DNA of 43,188 nt from a virus, in IMG/VR virus record IMGVR_UViG_3300030107_003117, positions 1 to 43,188 of that record; one strand, given 5' to 3'. The notes below the pieces were generated by a model. The model was given only the letters and a program-made list of their open reading frames with translations, ran no database searches and was not told the DNA's origin. Position numbers and translations under genes: made by a program. This document shows positions 12,138 to 22,800 of this stretch, piece by piece (the stretch's first letter is position 1; the number at the start of each line of letters is the position of its first letter).

Positions 12138-14549
12138 ATGAGAAGAAATACAAACTTCCCAAGTCAAATAGTTAGTGATAAGGAAAAACTTAGTAAAGAG
12201 TACGGTTTAAAAGTAGCTCAAGCTATAGAGAATGAGTGGTTTAACGACTCTGGATATAGTAATAATAGATATAATAGTAGATATTTAACAGATACTAATA
12301 ACTTCCATAGATTACGTTTGTATGCTAGAGGAGAACAATCAATACAAAAATATAAAGATGAATTATCTATTAATGGTGATTTATCTTATCTAAATTTAGA
12401 TTGGAAACCAGTACCTATTATACCTAAGTTTGTAGATATAGTTGTTAATGGTATGACAGAAAGACTTTTTAATGTAAAAGCTTATTCACAAGATCCTTTT
12501 GGAGTAGAAAAAAGAACACAATACATGGAGTCTATAATGAGAGATATGGAAGCGAGAGAGTTTAATGACATGGCTCAAAATTTGATGAATATGGATCTTT
12601 ATGAAAACGATAAAGAAACTTTACCAGAAAATGAGGACGAACTAGCATTACACATGCAACTAACTTATAAGCAAGCGGTAGAAATAGCAGAAGAACAAGC
12701 TATTGAAGTTTTATTGCAGGGTAATAATTATGATCTTATAAAGAAAAGATTATATTATGATCTAACAGTTTTAGGTATTGCCGCTGTAAAAACGTGTTTT
12801 AACACTTCTGAAGGTGTTACTGTAGATTACGTTGATCCATCTAACTTAATATATTCTTATACAGAATCTCCTTATTTTGATGATATATATTATGTTGGTG
12901 AAGTAAAGGAAATTCCAATAAACGAACTTGTAAAGCAATTTCCTAATTTAACAGAAAAAGACTTAGAAGATATAGAGAAAAATAATTATAAAGGAAGAAC
13001 TAGAGCTGGAAGACAAAAACCTTATGATCAAGATAAAAATAAAGTAACCGTTCTTTATTTTAATTATAAAACTTATATGAACGAGGTTTATAAAATGAAA
13101 GAAACTGGAACTGGAGGAACAAGAGCTATAGAAAAAGATGATATGTTTAATCCAGAAGATAATGAAAATTTTACTAAAGAATCTAGAAAAATAGAATGTT
13201 TATATGAAGGTGCTATACTATTGGGTACTGATAAGTTGTTAAAATGGCAAAAAGCTAGAAACATGATACGTCCTAAGAGTGATTTTACTAAAGTAAAAAT
13301 GAATTATTCTATAGTTGCTCCTAGAATGTATAATGGAAGAATAGAATCTTTAGTTAGTAGAATAACTGGTTTTGCGGATATGATTCAACTTACGCATTTA
13401 AAACTACAACAAGTAATGTCTAGAATGGTTCCAGATGGTATTTATTTAGATGCTGATGGACTTGCGGAAATAGATTTAGGTAATGGAACAAATTATAATC
13501 CACAAGAAGCTTTAAATATGTTTTTTCAAACTGGTAGTATTATTGGTAGAAGTTTTACAGCTGATGGTGATCAAAATCCAGGTAAAATACCTATACAAGA
13601 AATACCTACTGGTGGAGGTCAAAAAATGCAAAGTTTAATTGGAACATATAATTATTATTTGCAAATGATTAGAGATACTACAGGATTAAATGAAGCTAGA
13701 GATGGTAGTATGCCAGACGAAAGATCTTTAGTTGGGGTACAGAAAATGGCAGCAGCTAATTCTAACACAGCAACAAGACATATATTAAACGCTGGATTAT
13801 TTGTCACGGCAGAAGTATGTGAAGCGTTATCTTTAAGAATATCTGATATTATAGAATACTCACCAACAAAAGACGCTTTTATACAAGCTATAGGAGCTCA
13901 TAACGTTGCTACCCTTGAGGAAATGTCACAATTACATTTATATGATTTTGGTATATTCTTAGATTTAGAACCAGATGAAGAACAACAACAATTATTAGAA
14001 AACAATATACAAGTAGCATTGTCACAACAAACTATAGATCTAGAAGATGCAATAGATGTTAGAGAAATTAGAAATGTTAAATTAGCTAATCAATTGTTGA
14101 AATTAAGAAGAAAGAAAAAACAACAAAGAGATCAACAGATAGCGCAAGAGAACATGAAGGCTCAAGCAGACGCAAACGCTCAACAACAACAAGCGGCTGC
14201 AGCTGCAGAAGCTCAAAAGCAACAAGCTTTAGTTCAGTCACAAATACAGATAGAACAAGCAAAAGGACAAGTTAAAAATCAAACGCTTCAATTAGAAGCC
14301 GAAGTTAAAAAGTCTTTAATGGATCACGAGTTTGAATTAAATATGAAGTTAAAAAAGATGGATGTTCAGGCTAATAAAGAAAAAGATAATTTAAAAGAAA
14401 ATAGATCAGATAGAAGACAATCTTTAGGAGCTAAACAGCAGGAAAGATTAATCAACAAAAGAGAAAAGCAAAAAACAAAACCATTTGAATCCGCAGGTAA
14501 CGATGTTATAGGTGGAGGAATGAGATTAGGCGCATTTGAACCTAAGTAA
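12138..14549 (+). CDS. Portal protein
   Basis: 803 aa directly after terminase. The core has typical portal features: an N-terminal region with NWKPVPI-like residues (LNLDWKPVPIIPKFVDIVVNGM), a stem/crown region with many helices, and KMAAANSNTATRHILNAGLF followed by DIIEYSP. The C-terminal 150 residues form a long Gln/Ala/Lys-rich coiled coil (about 655-760), as in the long portal barrels of podoviruses. Twelve copies would form the head vertex through which DNA enters and leaves. Size, order (terminase, portal, scaffold, capsid) and domain pattern together make the call good although no single motif decides it. Confidence 0.88.
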   Translation: MRRNTNFPSQIVSDKEKLSKEYGLKVAQAIENEWFNDSGYSNNRYNSRYLTDTNNFHRLRLYARGEQSIQKYKDELSINGDLSYLNLDWKPVPIIPKFVDIVVNGMTERLFNVKAYSQDPFGVEKRTQYMESIMRDMEAREFNDMAQNLMNMDLYENDKETLPENEDELALHMQLTYKQAVEIAEEQAIEVLLQGNNYDLIKKRLYYDLTVLGIAAVKTCFNTSEGVTVDYVDPSNLIYSYTESPYFDDIYYVGEVKEIPINELVKQFPNLTEKDLEDIEKNNYKGRTRAGRQKPYDQDKNKVTVLYFNYKTYMNEVYKMKETGTGGTRAIEKDDMFNPEDNENFTKESRKIECLYEGAILLGTDKLLKWQKARNMIRPKSDFTKVKMNYSIVAPRMYNGRIESLVSRITGFADMIQLTHLKLQQVMSRMVPDGIYLDADGLAEIDLGNGTNYNPQEALNMFFQTGSIIGRSFTADGDQNPGKIPIQEIPTGGGQKMQSLIGTYNYYLQMIRDTTGLNEARDGSMPDERSLVGVQKMAAANSNTATRHILNAGLFVTAEVCEALSLRISDIIEYSPTKDAFIQAIGAHNVATLEEMSQLHLYDFGIFLDLEPDEEQQQLLENNIQVALSQQTIDLEDAIDVREIRNVKLANQLLKLRRKKKQQRDQQIAQENMKAQADANAQQQQAAAAAEAQKQQALVQSQIQIEQAKGQVKNQTLQLEAEVKKSLMDHEFELNMKLKKMDVQANKEKDNLKENRSDRRQSLGAKQQERLINKREKQKTKPFESAGNDVIGGGMRLGAFEPK

Positions 14550-14582
14550 CAAACAATTTTATTAATTATATAATATTTTATT

Positions 14583-15773
14583 ATGGAAGAAAAAAAAGAA
14601 GAACCTATTGTAGATGATGCAGTAGAAAAATTAAAAATTAAAAAACCTAAAAAGAAAAAATTTAAAGAAACTTCAGAACCTGTGAAAGTTGATTTAAAAG
14701 AACTTAAAGAAAAAGCTGAAGAAATAATTAAGGTAGATTTATCTAAATCAGCTGAAGAAATTAAAGTTCCAGAAAAACCAGTAGAAGAAATTAAAGAAGA
14801 GGTAGTTGAGGTAGAAAAAGACAAAGAAGAAGAAACACCTATTGTAGAAGAAATTACTAGTGAAGAAATTGTAGAAGAAAAAGTAGAAGAAAAAATAGAA
14901 CCTACACCTATTCAACAAGAAATCAAGCAACCTGAAAAAATTAATTTACCAGAGAATGTAGAAAAGCTTGTTAACTTTATGAAAGAAACTGGTGGTGATA
15001 TAAATGACTACGTTAGATTAAATAGAGATTACGGAAAAATGGACAACCATACTCTATTAAAAGAATATTACAAAACAACTAAACCTCACTTATCTTCAGA
15101 AGAAGTAGATTTTTTAATGGAAGATCAATTTTCTTATGATGAAGATACTAGTGACGAAAAAGAAATAAAAAGAAAAAAATTAGCGTTAAAAGAGCAAGTT
15201 GCCAACGCTAAAACTCAATTGGAAGAGTTAAAATCCAAACACTATCAAGATATTAAACTAGGAAGTAAGTTGACAAAAGAGCAGCAGAAAGCAGTTGAAT
15301 TTTTTGATAGGTATACAAAAGAGTCGGAAGATTATGAAAAATCGCAAGAACAAGCTAAATCAGCATTTTTAAATAAAACTGATAATGTTTTTAATAATAA
15401 ATTCAAAGGTTTTGAATACAATGTTGGAGACAAAAGGTTTAGATTTAACGTAAAGAATATTGATAAAGTAAAAAATGAACAAAGTGATATTAGTAATTTT
15501 GTCAAAAAGTTTTTGAACAAAGATAATGTTATGGAGGACGCTAGTGGATACCACAAGGCTTTATACACAGCGATGAACTCTGATGCTATTGCAAAACACT
15601 TTTATGAACAAGGTAAAGCTGATGCTTTAAAAGATAGCATAGCTAAATCTAAAAACATTGATATGAATCCACGTCAACAACATAGTGGTGAGATCAATGT
15701 AGGTGGTACTAAGTTTAGAGTGTTGGGTGATAACACTTCTGATTATAAATTCAAAATTAAAAGGAAAAAATAA
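14583..15773 (+). CDS. Scaffold-like assembly protein
   Basis: 396 aa. Residues 1-118 are almost only Glu, Lys, Val, Ile and Pro in repeated EE-I/V-K patterns and are likely disordered. A predicted helical centre (DVNKLVNFMKETGGDINDYV-like, about 122-185) and a coiled coil near 195-260 follow, then a C-terminal segment ending KFKIKRKK. High charge, coiled coil and the position between portal and major capsid are typical of scaffolding proteins that guide prohead assembly and then leave. No protease domain is evident here or nearby, so the scaffold may be released intact. Leader TATAATATTTTATT. Confidence 0.8.
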   Translation: MEEKKEEPIVDDAVEKLKIKKPKKKKFKETSEPVKVDLKELKEKAEEIIKVDLSKSAEEIKVPEKPVEEIKEEVVEVEKDKEEETPIVEEITSEEIVEEKVEEKIEPTPIQQEIKQPEKINLPENVEKLVNFMKETGGDINDYVRLNRDYGKMDNHTLLKEYYKTTKPHLSSEEVDFLMEDQFSYDEDTSDEKEIKRKKLALKEQVANAKTQLEELKSKHYQDIKLGSKLTKEQQKAVEFFDRYTKESEDYEKSQEQAKSAFLNKTDNVFNNKFKGFEYNVGDKRFRFNVKNIDKVKNEQSDISNFVKKFLNKDNVMEDASGYHKALYTAMNSDAIAKHFYEQGKADALKDSIAKSKNIDMNPRQQHSGEINVGGTKFRVLGDNTSDYKFKIKRKK

Positions 15774-15792
15774 CAATTAAAAATTAAAAATT
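15774..15792 (+). promoter_or_regulatory. Translation leader of the major capsid gene
   Basis: The 19 bases before the capsid ATG consist of repeated TTAAAAA/ATT blocks and contain no G and a single C. This unstructured A/T leader without Shine-Dalgarno sequence is the pattern expected for strong initiation in Bacteroidetes, and suits the most abundant phage protein. Confidence 0.5.
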
Positions 15793-17295
15793 ATGGCAAT
15801 TACAGCAGGAACGTTGTTGAACAAGGTGCCTTCACCACAACAACAAACACTCTCAAGCAACTATATTGACTTCGCAGGAGGTTCAACAGGTTGGGAGCAA
15901 CAATATTTACCAGATCTAATGGAGAAAGAAGCTGAAGTTTTCGGACCGAGAACTATTTCAGGTTTCTTATCACAAGTTGGAGCTGAAGAATCTATGACAT
16001 CTGATCAAGTAGTTTGGTCTGAGCAGTCAAGATTACACTTATCATACGTTGGAACAGTAGACGCTGACGGTGATACAAATGGTACGTTTACAGTTACTCA
16101 CGATATCGATGGTAGTGGTGATGGTGAAAATGGTTTCGCTGTTGCATCTCATGGTATTAGAACTAACGACATAGTATTAATCGCACAAGCTGGTGTTGTA
16201 GTTAAAGCACTAGTTGTTGAAACTCCAGCTACGGCTGTTGTTACAGTTGAGCCTTATGCTACAGCTGCTTTATCAACTTTATCTGATGGTACAGCTACAT
16301 TATTGGTTGTAGGTTCTGAGTACGGTAAAGGACAAAAATACAGTGACATTACTGGTGCTAATGCTGCTGACAAAAGAACAGCACTAACACCAACTTTCAA
16401 ATCTTACAGCAACAAACCAATCATTATGAAAGATTACTACGAGATCTCTGGATCTGATGCTTCTCAAATTGGTTGGGTTGAAGTTTCTGGTGAAGAAGGT
16501 CAAAATGGTTACTTATGGTACTTGAAAGCTGAAGGTGATACAAGAGCTAGATTTACTGATTACTTAGAGATGAGTATGTTAGAAGCTGAGAAAACAGCTA
16601 CTGCATCTATCATTGGTTTTGGCGCGGATGGTCAAATTAGAGGCGCTGCTGACGCAGGTGCTAATGGTGCTGGTACTGAAGGTTTATTCGCGGCTATTGA
16701 ATCAAGAGGTAATGTTACTTCTGGTATTACTGGAGTTAACGCTGCTACTGATTTAGCTGAGTTTGACGCTATATTAGCTGAGTTTGATAAACAAGGTGCT
16801 ATTGAAGAAAACATGATGTTTGTAAATAGAGCTACTTCTCTAGCTATAGACGATATGTTAGCTTCTATGAATTCTTACGGAGCTGGTGGTACTTCTTACG
16901 GAGTATTTGACAACGAAGAAGATATGGCACTTAATTTAGGTTTCTCTGGTTTCAGACGTGGATCTTATGATTTCTACAAGTCTGACTTTAGATACTTAAA
17001 TGACAAAGCTACTAGAGGTGGTATTAATGACAGAGCGGGTAGTGCAGCTATCAGAGGGGTTATTGTTCCAGCTGGAGTATCTACTGTTTATGATCAATCT
17101 TTAGGTAAAAACCTTAAGAGACCATTCTTACATGTTCGTTACAGAGCATCGCAAACTGATAATAGAAAAATGAAAACTTGGATTACTGGTTCTGTAGGAG
17201 CTACGACTTCTGCTTTAGACGCAATGCAAGTACATTATTTATCTGAGAGATGTTTAGTTACACAAGGTGCTAACAACTTTATGTTAATGAAGTAA
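15793..17295 (+). CDS. Major capsid protein
   Basis: 500 aa, low in Cys, with even codon use and many GCT/GGT codons unlike the AT-biased neighbours, as expected for a very highly expressed gene. It begins MAITAGTLLNKVPSPQQQTL, then GWEQQYLPDLMEKEAEVFGPRTISGFLSQ. A beta-rich insertion at about 90-175 (GTFTVTHDIDG...NDIVLIAQAGVVVKALVVE) probably forms a surface domain. The rest (KPIIMKDYYEISGSDAS..., MMFVNRATSLAIDDMLAS, FLHVRYRASQTDNRKMKTWITGSVG) fits the spine helix and later strands of an HK97-like fold. It follows the scaffold and is closed by a strong terminator. Confidence 0.9.
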   Translation: MAITAGTLLNKVPSPQQQTLSSNYIDFAGGSTGWEQQYLPDLMEKEAEVFGPRTISGFLSQVGAEESMTSDQVVWSEQSRLHLSYVGTVDADGDTNGTFTVTHDIDGSGDGENGFAVASHGIRTNDIVLIAQAGVVVKALVVETPATAVVTVEPYATAALSTLSDGTATLLVVGSEYGKGQKYSDITGANAADKRTALTPTFKSYSNKPIIMKDYYEISGSDASQIGWVEVSGEEGQNGYLWYLKAEGDTRARFTDYLEMSMLEAEKTATASIIGFGADGQIRGAADAGANGAGTEGLFAAIESRGNVTSGITGVNAATDLAEFDAILAEFDKQGAIEENMMFVNRATSLAIDDMLASMNSYGAGGTSYGVFDNEEDMALNLGFSGFRRGSYDFYKSDFRYLNDKATRGGINDRAGSAAIRGVIVPAGVSTVYDQSLGKNLKRPFLHVRYRASQTDNRKMKTWITGSVGATTSALDAMQVHYLSERCLVTQGANNFMLMK

Positions 17296-17308
17296 GCATT
17301 TATATATT

Positions 17309-17360
17309 AAAGAGGAGGGCGGCATACATGTAAACGTTCTCCGTCCTTCTCTTTATTTTT
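17309..17360 (+). terminator. Strong intrinsic terminator after the capsid gene
   Basis: A 14-bp stem (17309-17322 with 17341-17354; two G-T wobbles, otherwise perfect) encloses an 18-base loop and is followed by ATTTTT. The stem contains much of the G+C of the spacer. It ends the packaging/capsid transcript and allows capsid mRNA to accumulate; partial read-through would feed the tail genes. Confidence 0.85.
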
Positions 17361-17384
17361 ATTAATTTTATTATATATTATATT

Positions 17385-18194
17385 ATGGCAAAGAAAAAAG
17401 AAACAAAAAAAGAAAAGGTAGAAGTACCTGTTGTTGAAACACTTGTTGTTGAAGCACCAAAACCTAAAAAAGACACTTGGGAAATAAAAGATAGAATGTA
17501 TTATTTAAAAGGTGGTAAAAAACCGTTGTCTCGAAGTATAAAGTCTGCAAACTTATACTGGTTTGATAAAGAACAAGGTTATGAAAGAGAAATAAAGTAC
17601 TGCGAAAATCAAACAACACCATTTGTTGATGAAATGAAAGGTGATCAAAGACTTTCTCATATAATTTTTAGAACAGGAAGTTTATACGTTCCAAAAGAAA
17701 AGAGTATATTACAAAAATTTCTTTCACTATATCATCCAGATAGAGATGTTATTTTTTATGAAGATAAACCAGTAGCAAGAGCAGAGAATCATTTAGATTG
17801 GTTAGAATTTGAAATCGCAGCAATGAATGCGGCAAACAATCTAGAAATTGACATGATGGAAGCTATTATGCGTGTTGAGATTGGTTCTGAAGTGTCTAAG
17901 ATGAGTTCTAAGGAACTTAAAAGAGATTTACTATTGTTCGCTAAGAAAAGTCCAAAGCTATTCTTAGAGTTAGTGACAGATGAAAATATAGGATTAAGAA
18001 ATACTGCTATTAAAGCATGTGAGTCCCATATTATAGAGTTGTCACAAGATCAAAGAACATTTATGTGGAAAAGTACTGGAAGAAAATTAATGACAGTACC
18101 ATTTGATGAAAATCCTTATTCAGCTTTAGCCGCTTGGTTTAAAACTGACGAAGGTGTTGAGGTTTATTCTCAAGTTGAAAAAAGATTAAAATAA
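17385..18194 (+). CDS. Head-completion region protein, function unknown
   Basis: 269 aa. A Lys/Glu/Val-rich disordered start (residues 1-28) precedes TWEIKDRMYYLKGGKKPLSRSIKSANLYWFDKEQGYEREI, then helical segments including LLLFAKKSPKLFLELVTDENIGLRNTAIKACESHI and a final HMS-like ALAAWFKTDEGVEVY. It lies between capsid and connector genes, so it may be a head-closure or minor head protein. I do not recognise the family. The leader is an A/T-rich stretch right after the terminator, so it needs its own promoter or read-through. Confidence 0.78.
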   Translation: MAKKKETKKEKVEVPVVETLVVEAPKPKKDTWEIKDRMYYLKGGKKPLSRSIKSANLYWFDKEQGYEREIKYCENQTTPFVDEMKGDQRLSHIIFRTGSLYVPKEKSILQKFLSLYHPDRDVIFYEDKPVARAENHLDWLEFEIAAMNAANNLEIDMMEAIMRVEIGSEVSKMSSKELKRDLLLFAKKSPKLFLELVTDENIGLRNTAIKACESHIIELSQDQRTFMWKSTGRKLMTVPFDENPYSALAAWFKTDEGVEVYSQVEKRLK

Positions 18195-18204
18195 TAATCA
18201 CTTT

Positions 18205-18240
18205 GTAGATGCAGTCGCTCTACGGAGCGATTGTAACTAC
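18205..18240 (+). promoter_or_regulatory. RNA hairpin with cUACGg tetraloop
   Basis: CAGTCGCTC at 18212-18220 pairs with GAGCGATTG at 18225-18233 around TACG, giving a C(UACG)G loop of the extra-stable UNCG class. The stem extends outward to GTAG (18205-18208) with CTAC (18237-18240) across one mismatch. No T-run follows, so it is not a classical terminator. It may block ribosomes or exonucleases, or mark an RNase processing point in the intergenic RNA. Confidence 0.7.
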
Positions 18241-18257
18241 GAAATAAAAAAAATATA

Positions 18258-18983
18258 ATGGCAATAAGTATAGATACAGTATATCAAAGAGTTTTAGCGA
18301 TCGCTAATAAAGAACAAAGAGGATATATAACTCCTCAAGAATTTAACCTAATGGCCAACCAAGCTCAATTATCTATATTTGAATCCTACTTTTATGATAA
18401 GAATCAAAGAGAAAGATTAGAGCCAATAAAAAAATCAGATACTGATGAAACTAACTTAACGGTTTTAATAGATACTAAATTATCACCATTTAAAGAAAGT
18501 TTACCAGTAACTAGTGGCCATACATTTCCAACAACAGTAACGGTAAGTAGCATAGCGTATGAAGTTTTTCAATACGGTAGAATATTTTATAACGACCATG
18601 TTTGTCGTAATGTTTCTATAAATGAAGCTGAAAGAATAAAAAGATCTACTAGACATATATTAGACTCTGACCCTATTTGGACAGACAATAGAGTTACAGG
18701 TAGAGATATAGTTGTTTATGCTGGTTCTTCTACAGAAAAAACTTCAAACGTAACGGTAGAATGTTTTAGAGTTCCTAAAACAGTAGAATGGGCATATGTT
18801 ATTGTTAATGATAAAGCATTATATAATAGTAATTTAGCTATAGATTTTGAATTACATAAATCAGAAGAAGATTCTATAGTTTTTAAAATATTAGAATTAT
18901 CTGGAATTATATTAAATAAACCAGGTCTAGTGCAAATAGCAGCACAACAAGAAGCGAAAGAAACACAAACTCAAAAACAGTAA
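18258..18983 (+). CDS. Putative head-tail connector/neck protein
   Basis: 241 aa with the leader AAATAAAAAAAATATA. It begins MAISIDTVYQRVLAIANKEQRGYITPQEFNLMANQAQLSIFESYF, a helical start, followed by mixed strands (SGHTFPTTVTVSSIAYEVFQYGRIFY) and a C-terminal helix rich in Gln. This order, ahead of the tail-tube-like and nozzle-like genes, is where podoviruses encode ring or adaptor proteins between portal and tail. The assignment is by position and general character; I do not see a motif that decides the family. Confidence 0.65.
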   Translation: MAISIDTVYQRVLAIANKEQRGYITPQEFNLMANQAQLSIFESYFYDKNQRERLEPIKKSDTDETNLTVLIDTKLSPFKESLPVTSGHTFPTTVTVSSIAYEVFQYGRIFYNDHVCRNVSINEAERIKRSTRHILDSDPIWTDNRVTGRDIVVYAGSSTEKTSNVTVECFRVPKTVEWAYVIVNDKALYNSNLAIDFELHKSEEDSIVFKILELSGIILNKPGLVQIAAQQEAKETQTQKQ

Positions 18984-18987
18984 ATAA

Positions 18988-19872
18988 ATGGGATTAACAT
19001 ACGTAAACACAAGCACATATTATGATTCTTCGGGTGACCATGGTTCATATCAGTTTTTAAGTTTATTAGATATTATAAACTCTTTTAAGGCTACTTATGT
19101 AGGTAAAGGAAAAATATGTGAGAATGTTACAGATTCAGATATAACATTTTTCGCTACAAGAGGAATGCAAGAATTAAGTTATGATACTTTGAGATCAGAA
19201 AAAGATTGGGAGGTTGTAGTACCAACACAGTTAATAGTTGTAATGCCACATGATTATGTTAATTATGTTAAATTATCGTGGAGCGATTCTTCTGGTATAG
19301 AGCATGTGTTATATCCTACTAGGTTCACGTCTAATCCAGCTGATGAAAGTAATACTATAGATACTTGGGGAGGTTTTGATGCTACTACAAGTGTTGATGA
19401 AAGTTCTACTACTTGGGAAAACTATAAAGCAGGAACCCCAAGTGAACAAAACGACGATTATGAAGATGATACGTACTGGCCTAATAAGGGTGGTAGATAT
19501 GGAATAAGTCCAGAAAACGCTCAAGTTAATGGATCTTTTTATATAGATGAATCTGCTGGTAAATTTCATTTTAGTTCTAATTTAGCGGGTAAAACGTTGG
19601 TATTAAGATATATAAGTGATGGTATGGTTTCTACTGGTGGTAGTTTAGATTTAAATAATACTAAAGTACATAAGTTTGCTGAAGAAGCTATATATAAATA
19701 CATGGCGTATGGTTTATTAAGTGCTAGAACAGATACCAACCCAAATACATTAATGCTACTTAAAAAAGAAAGATTTGCGGAACAAAGAAAAGCAAAGATA
19801 AGATTATCAAATATTAAAATAGAAGAACTTACTCAAATTATGAGAGGTAAGTCTAAATGGATAAAACACTAG
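18988..19872 (+). CDS. Putative tail tubular/neck protein (gp11-like)
   Basis: 294 aa starting 4 bases after the previous stop. ILDIINSFKATYVG leads into DITFFATRGMQELSYDTLRSEKDWEVVVPTQLIVVMPHDYVNYVKLSW, a helix plus beta strands with an aromatic/proline turn typical of ring proteins under the portal. A Thr/Ser/Asp-rich insertion fills 115-160, and a helical end (LMLLKKERFAEQRKAKIRLSNIKIEELTQIMRGKSKW) closes it. Position between the adaptor and nozzle genes matches T7 gp11 and its crAss-like counterparts. Similarity is positional and structural by eye only. Confidence 0.62.
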   Translation: MGLTYVNTSTYYDSSGDHGSYQFLSLLDIINSFKATYVGKGKICENVTDSDITFFATRGMQELSYDTLRSEKDWEVVVPTQLIVVMPHDYVNYVKLSWSDSSGIEHVLYPTRFTSNPADESNTIDTWGGFDATTSVDESSTTWENYKAGTPSEQNDDYEDDTYWPNKGGRYGISPENAQVNGSFYIDESAGKFHFSSNLAGKTLVLRYISDGMVSTGGSLDLNNTKVHKFAEEAIYKYMAYGLLSARTDTNPNTLMLLKKERFAEQRKAKIRLSNIKIEELTQIMRGKSKWIKH

Positions 19873-19875
19873 AGC

Positions 19876-22800
19876 ATGCCGGAAATAAAGAGAACCTTCT
19901 CTGGTAGTAAAATGAATAAGGACATAGACGAAAGACTAGTCCCGAAACAAGAATACAGAGATGCTAATAATATTGAAATAAATACATCTGAAAATGACGA
20001 TGTAGGTACCGTACAAACTTTAATGGGTAACACCGTGTTAACTAGTAAATTTCCTGCGGGAAGTTACTGTGTAGGTTCTATAGCTTCTAAAAAAACAGAC
20101 AAAATATACTGGTTAGTTGCTGGAGAAAAATCAACAACTAATAATGTTACTACTTATAAAGATTACGTTGCTGAATATGATATACAAAATGCTACTTTTA
20201 AATATGTTGTAGTTGATATATATAAAGTAGTAATAACAACAGGTACAATTCAAGGTACCTCTAGCAATAAGTTTTTATACTGTCCTCAAGTTAGTAGCAA
20301 AACGTTTAATAATACAGGTATAAGATTAGATATGGAGGTTCAAGCTCCTAATGCTTTAGCTACTAGTAATATATATGTAACTGATATTGTTTTTGATACT
20401 GATAAATGGAAAATTTACACATCTGAAGGTTTTACAACAGCATCAACTGATACCGTGACTTTTACAGCTGATAGAGTTCTTAATTTTCAATTAGACAAAG
20501 GTACAGGTGAACCAAGGATGATTACAGGTTTAAATGTTTTAGATGGTATGTTGTTTTGGACAGATAATCATTCTGAACCTAAAAAGATAAATATAGAAAG
20601 ATGTATACTTGGTACTGGTGGTGAACAATATCTAGTTGGTGGTAGTAATGCTGGTTATAGTTCAACTACAACAACTAATACATCTGACACTTTCACTGGT
20701 GACACTGATAATTTTCATACAAGGTTAGTTTCAACTAACGACGGTGTCGATCTTCATGTAATAACTACTTTTGATAAAAAGAGAGCTGCTTGGCTAGAAG
20801 AAGAACATATTACGGTTCTTAAAAAAGCTCCTTTAACACCTCCTTATTTAGAAATGTCTAGCACTGATCCCGATAGAAACTCAAATAATGTATATTCTGA
20901 ATTGTTAAACTTTTCCTTTGCTACAACTTCTGGAGGTGTAACAAGTTTATTAACACCAAGTGAAGACGTGTATAGCGCTTCTACAACACCTGGTGGTTTA
21001 ACTTTTAATACAGATGTTGAGTTTAAAGTTGGAGATGTTTTAATATTAACAAATGATTCTACGGCTGATCCAGTAACTTTTACTGAACATGAAATAAGAA
21101 TACGTATAGAAGGTGTACCTTCAGGAACAATGCCTTTAGCTGGTGTTTACAATTGGTCTCTTTTAGCTATTAGCAATACTTTAGGTACTGGATTACAAGA
21201 TTGGACTGTTAGACTAGAACAAAAACCCCCTTTATTTGAATTTAAATTTCCTAGATTTGCCTATAGATATAAATATAAAGATGGTGAATATTCTGTATTT
21301 TCTCCGTTTTCAGAAGTAGCATTTTTACCTGGTGATTTTAATTATGCTCCAAAACAAGGTTATAATCTTGGAATGGTAAATAATTTAAGAAGTTTAAAAA
21401 TAACGGATTTTATAGTTGAAGACTCTTCTAAAGGTAAAGACGTTACAGAAGTTGACATACTATTCAAGAATGAAGATTCTCCAAATATATATACTGTAAA
21501 AACTATAAAAAAATCAGATGACGCTTGGCCATCAACCGCTAAAGGTCGTGGAAGTTATACTATAGAGTCAGAGTTGATTCATGCTGCTTTACCAGAAAAT
21601 CAATTATTGAGATCGTGGGATAACGTACCTAGAAAAGCATTAGCTCAAGAAATAACAGCTAATAGACTTGTATACGGTAATTATTTACAAAATTATAATT
21701 TAATAGACGATAGTAATGCTGAGGTTATTCCTAAAATAGAAGTTAGTTTAGAAAGTACTTTAGGTAGTTTAGCTAAATTTAACGCTGGCGTTTCAGGAGC
21801 AGTAGATTCACCAGCTACACCTAGTAAATCTGTAAAATCTTTACGAACATACCAAGTAGGTGTTGTATATAGAGATTACTTAGGTAGAGAAACACCTGTT
21901 CTAGCTGGTGAAGTTGGAGATAGTACTGTAACGGTAGATAAAGATCAAAGTGTTGCGTTTAATAAACTAAAAGCTAAAGTAATATCAAAACCACCTAGTT
22001 GGGCTCATTCTTGGAAGTTTTTTGTAAAAGAAACATCTAATGAATATTATAACTTAGCAATGGATCGTTGGTACAATGCTGAAGATGGTAATGTTTGGCT
22101 ATCGTTTCCGTCGGCTGAAAGAAATAAGATACAAGAAGATACTTTTTTAATACTTAAAAAACTACATAATAATAACAAAGCTGTAATAGACAATGCTAAG
22201 TACAAGGTTATAGCTATTGAAAATGAAGCGCCAACTTTTATAAAAACAAACACAAAAGTTATTGGTAAACTAGAAAGTGCTACTAATTGGGTTACTTCTA
22301 CTACAGCTGGTTTTCCATTTATAGGTTACGATAGTTTTGTGGTTCAAGGAGCAACAAATTTTTATGAAGCTTTTGGAACAGCTTCCGGTACTGGTGGTTT
22401 AAACAATAATATACTAAATGCTTTGCATAGTGGTTATTTATATGTGAGATTCAAAAGTTCTACAGTTGTAGGTTCTTATTATAATATAGCTAGTATAAAA
22501 GAAACTTCTACAGGTAATATTGAAATTTGGATAGACGGTATATTTAAAGAAGACATGAAGTTTTTAGCTCCACTTCAAACAACCGGAAGTATAATTAGTA
22601 ATTTAGATCTTGAACTTGCTACTAAAATTCCAGAAAACAAACCTGAATTTGATGGTAAGTTTTTTGTAAAAATATATAAAGATTTAGTATTGAAACAAAA
22701 AGTTCTTTCTAAGACAGCTAGTAGTCAAATGAAGGTTGTTACAGCTATGAGTCCTTATTATGTTAATTATAATAACGTTGTAGAGCAAAACAGTTCTCAA

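Noticed and set aside
14366-14930. Long minus-strand open frames over the portal end and scaffold start
   Set aside because: They mirror Glu/Lys-rich codons (GAA/AAA giving Phe/Ser) of well-supported rightward genes; no leader and phenylalanine-rich nonsense.
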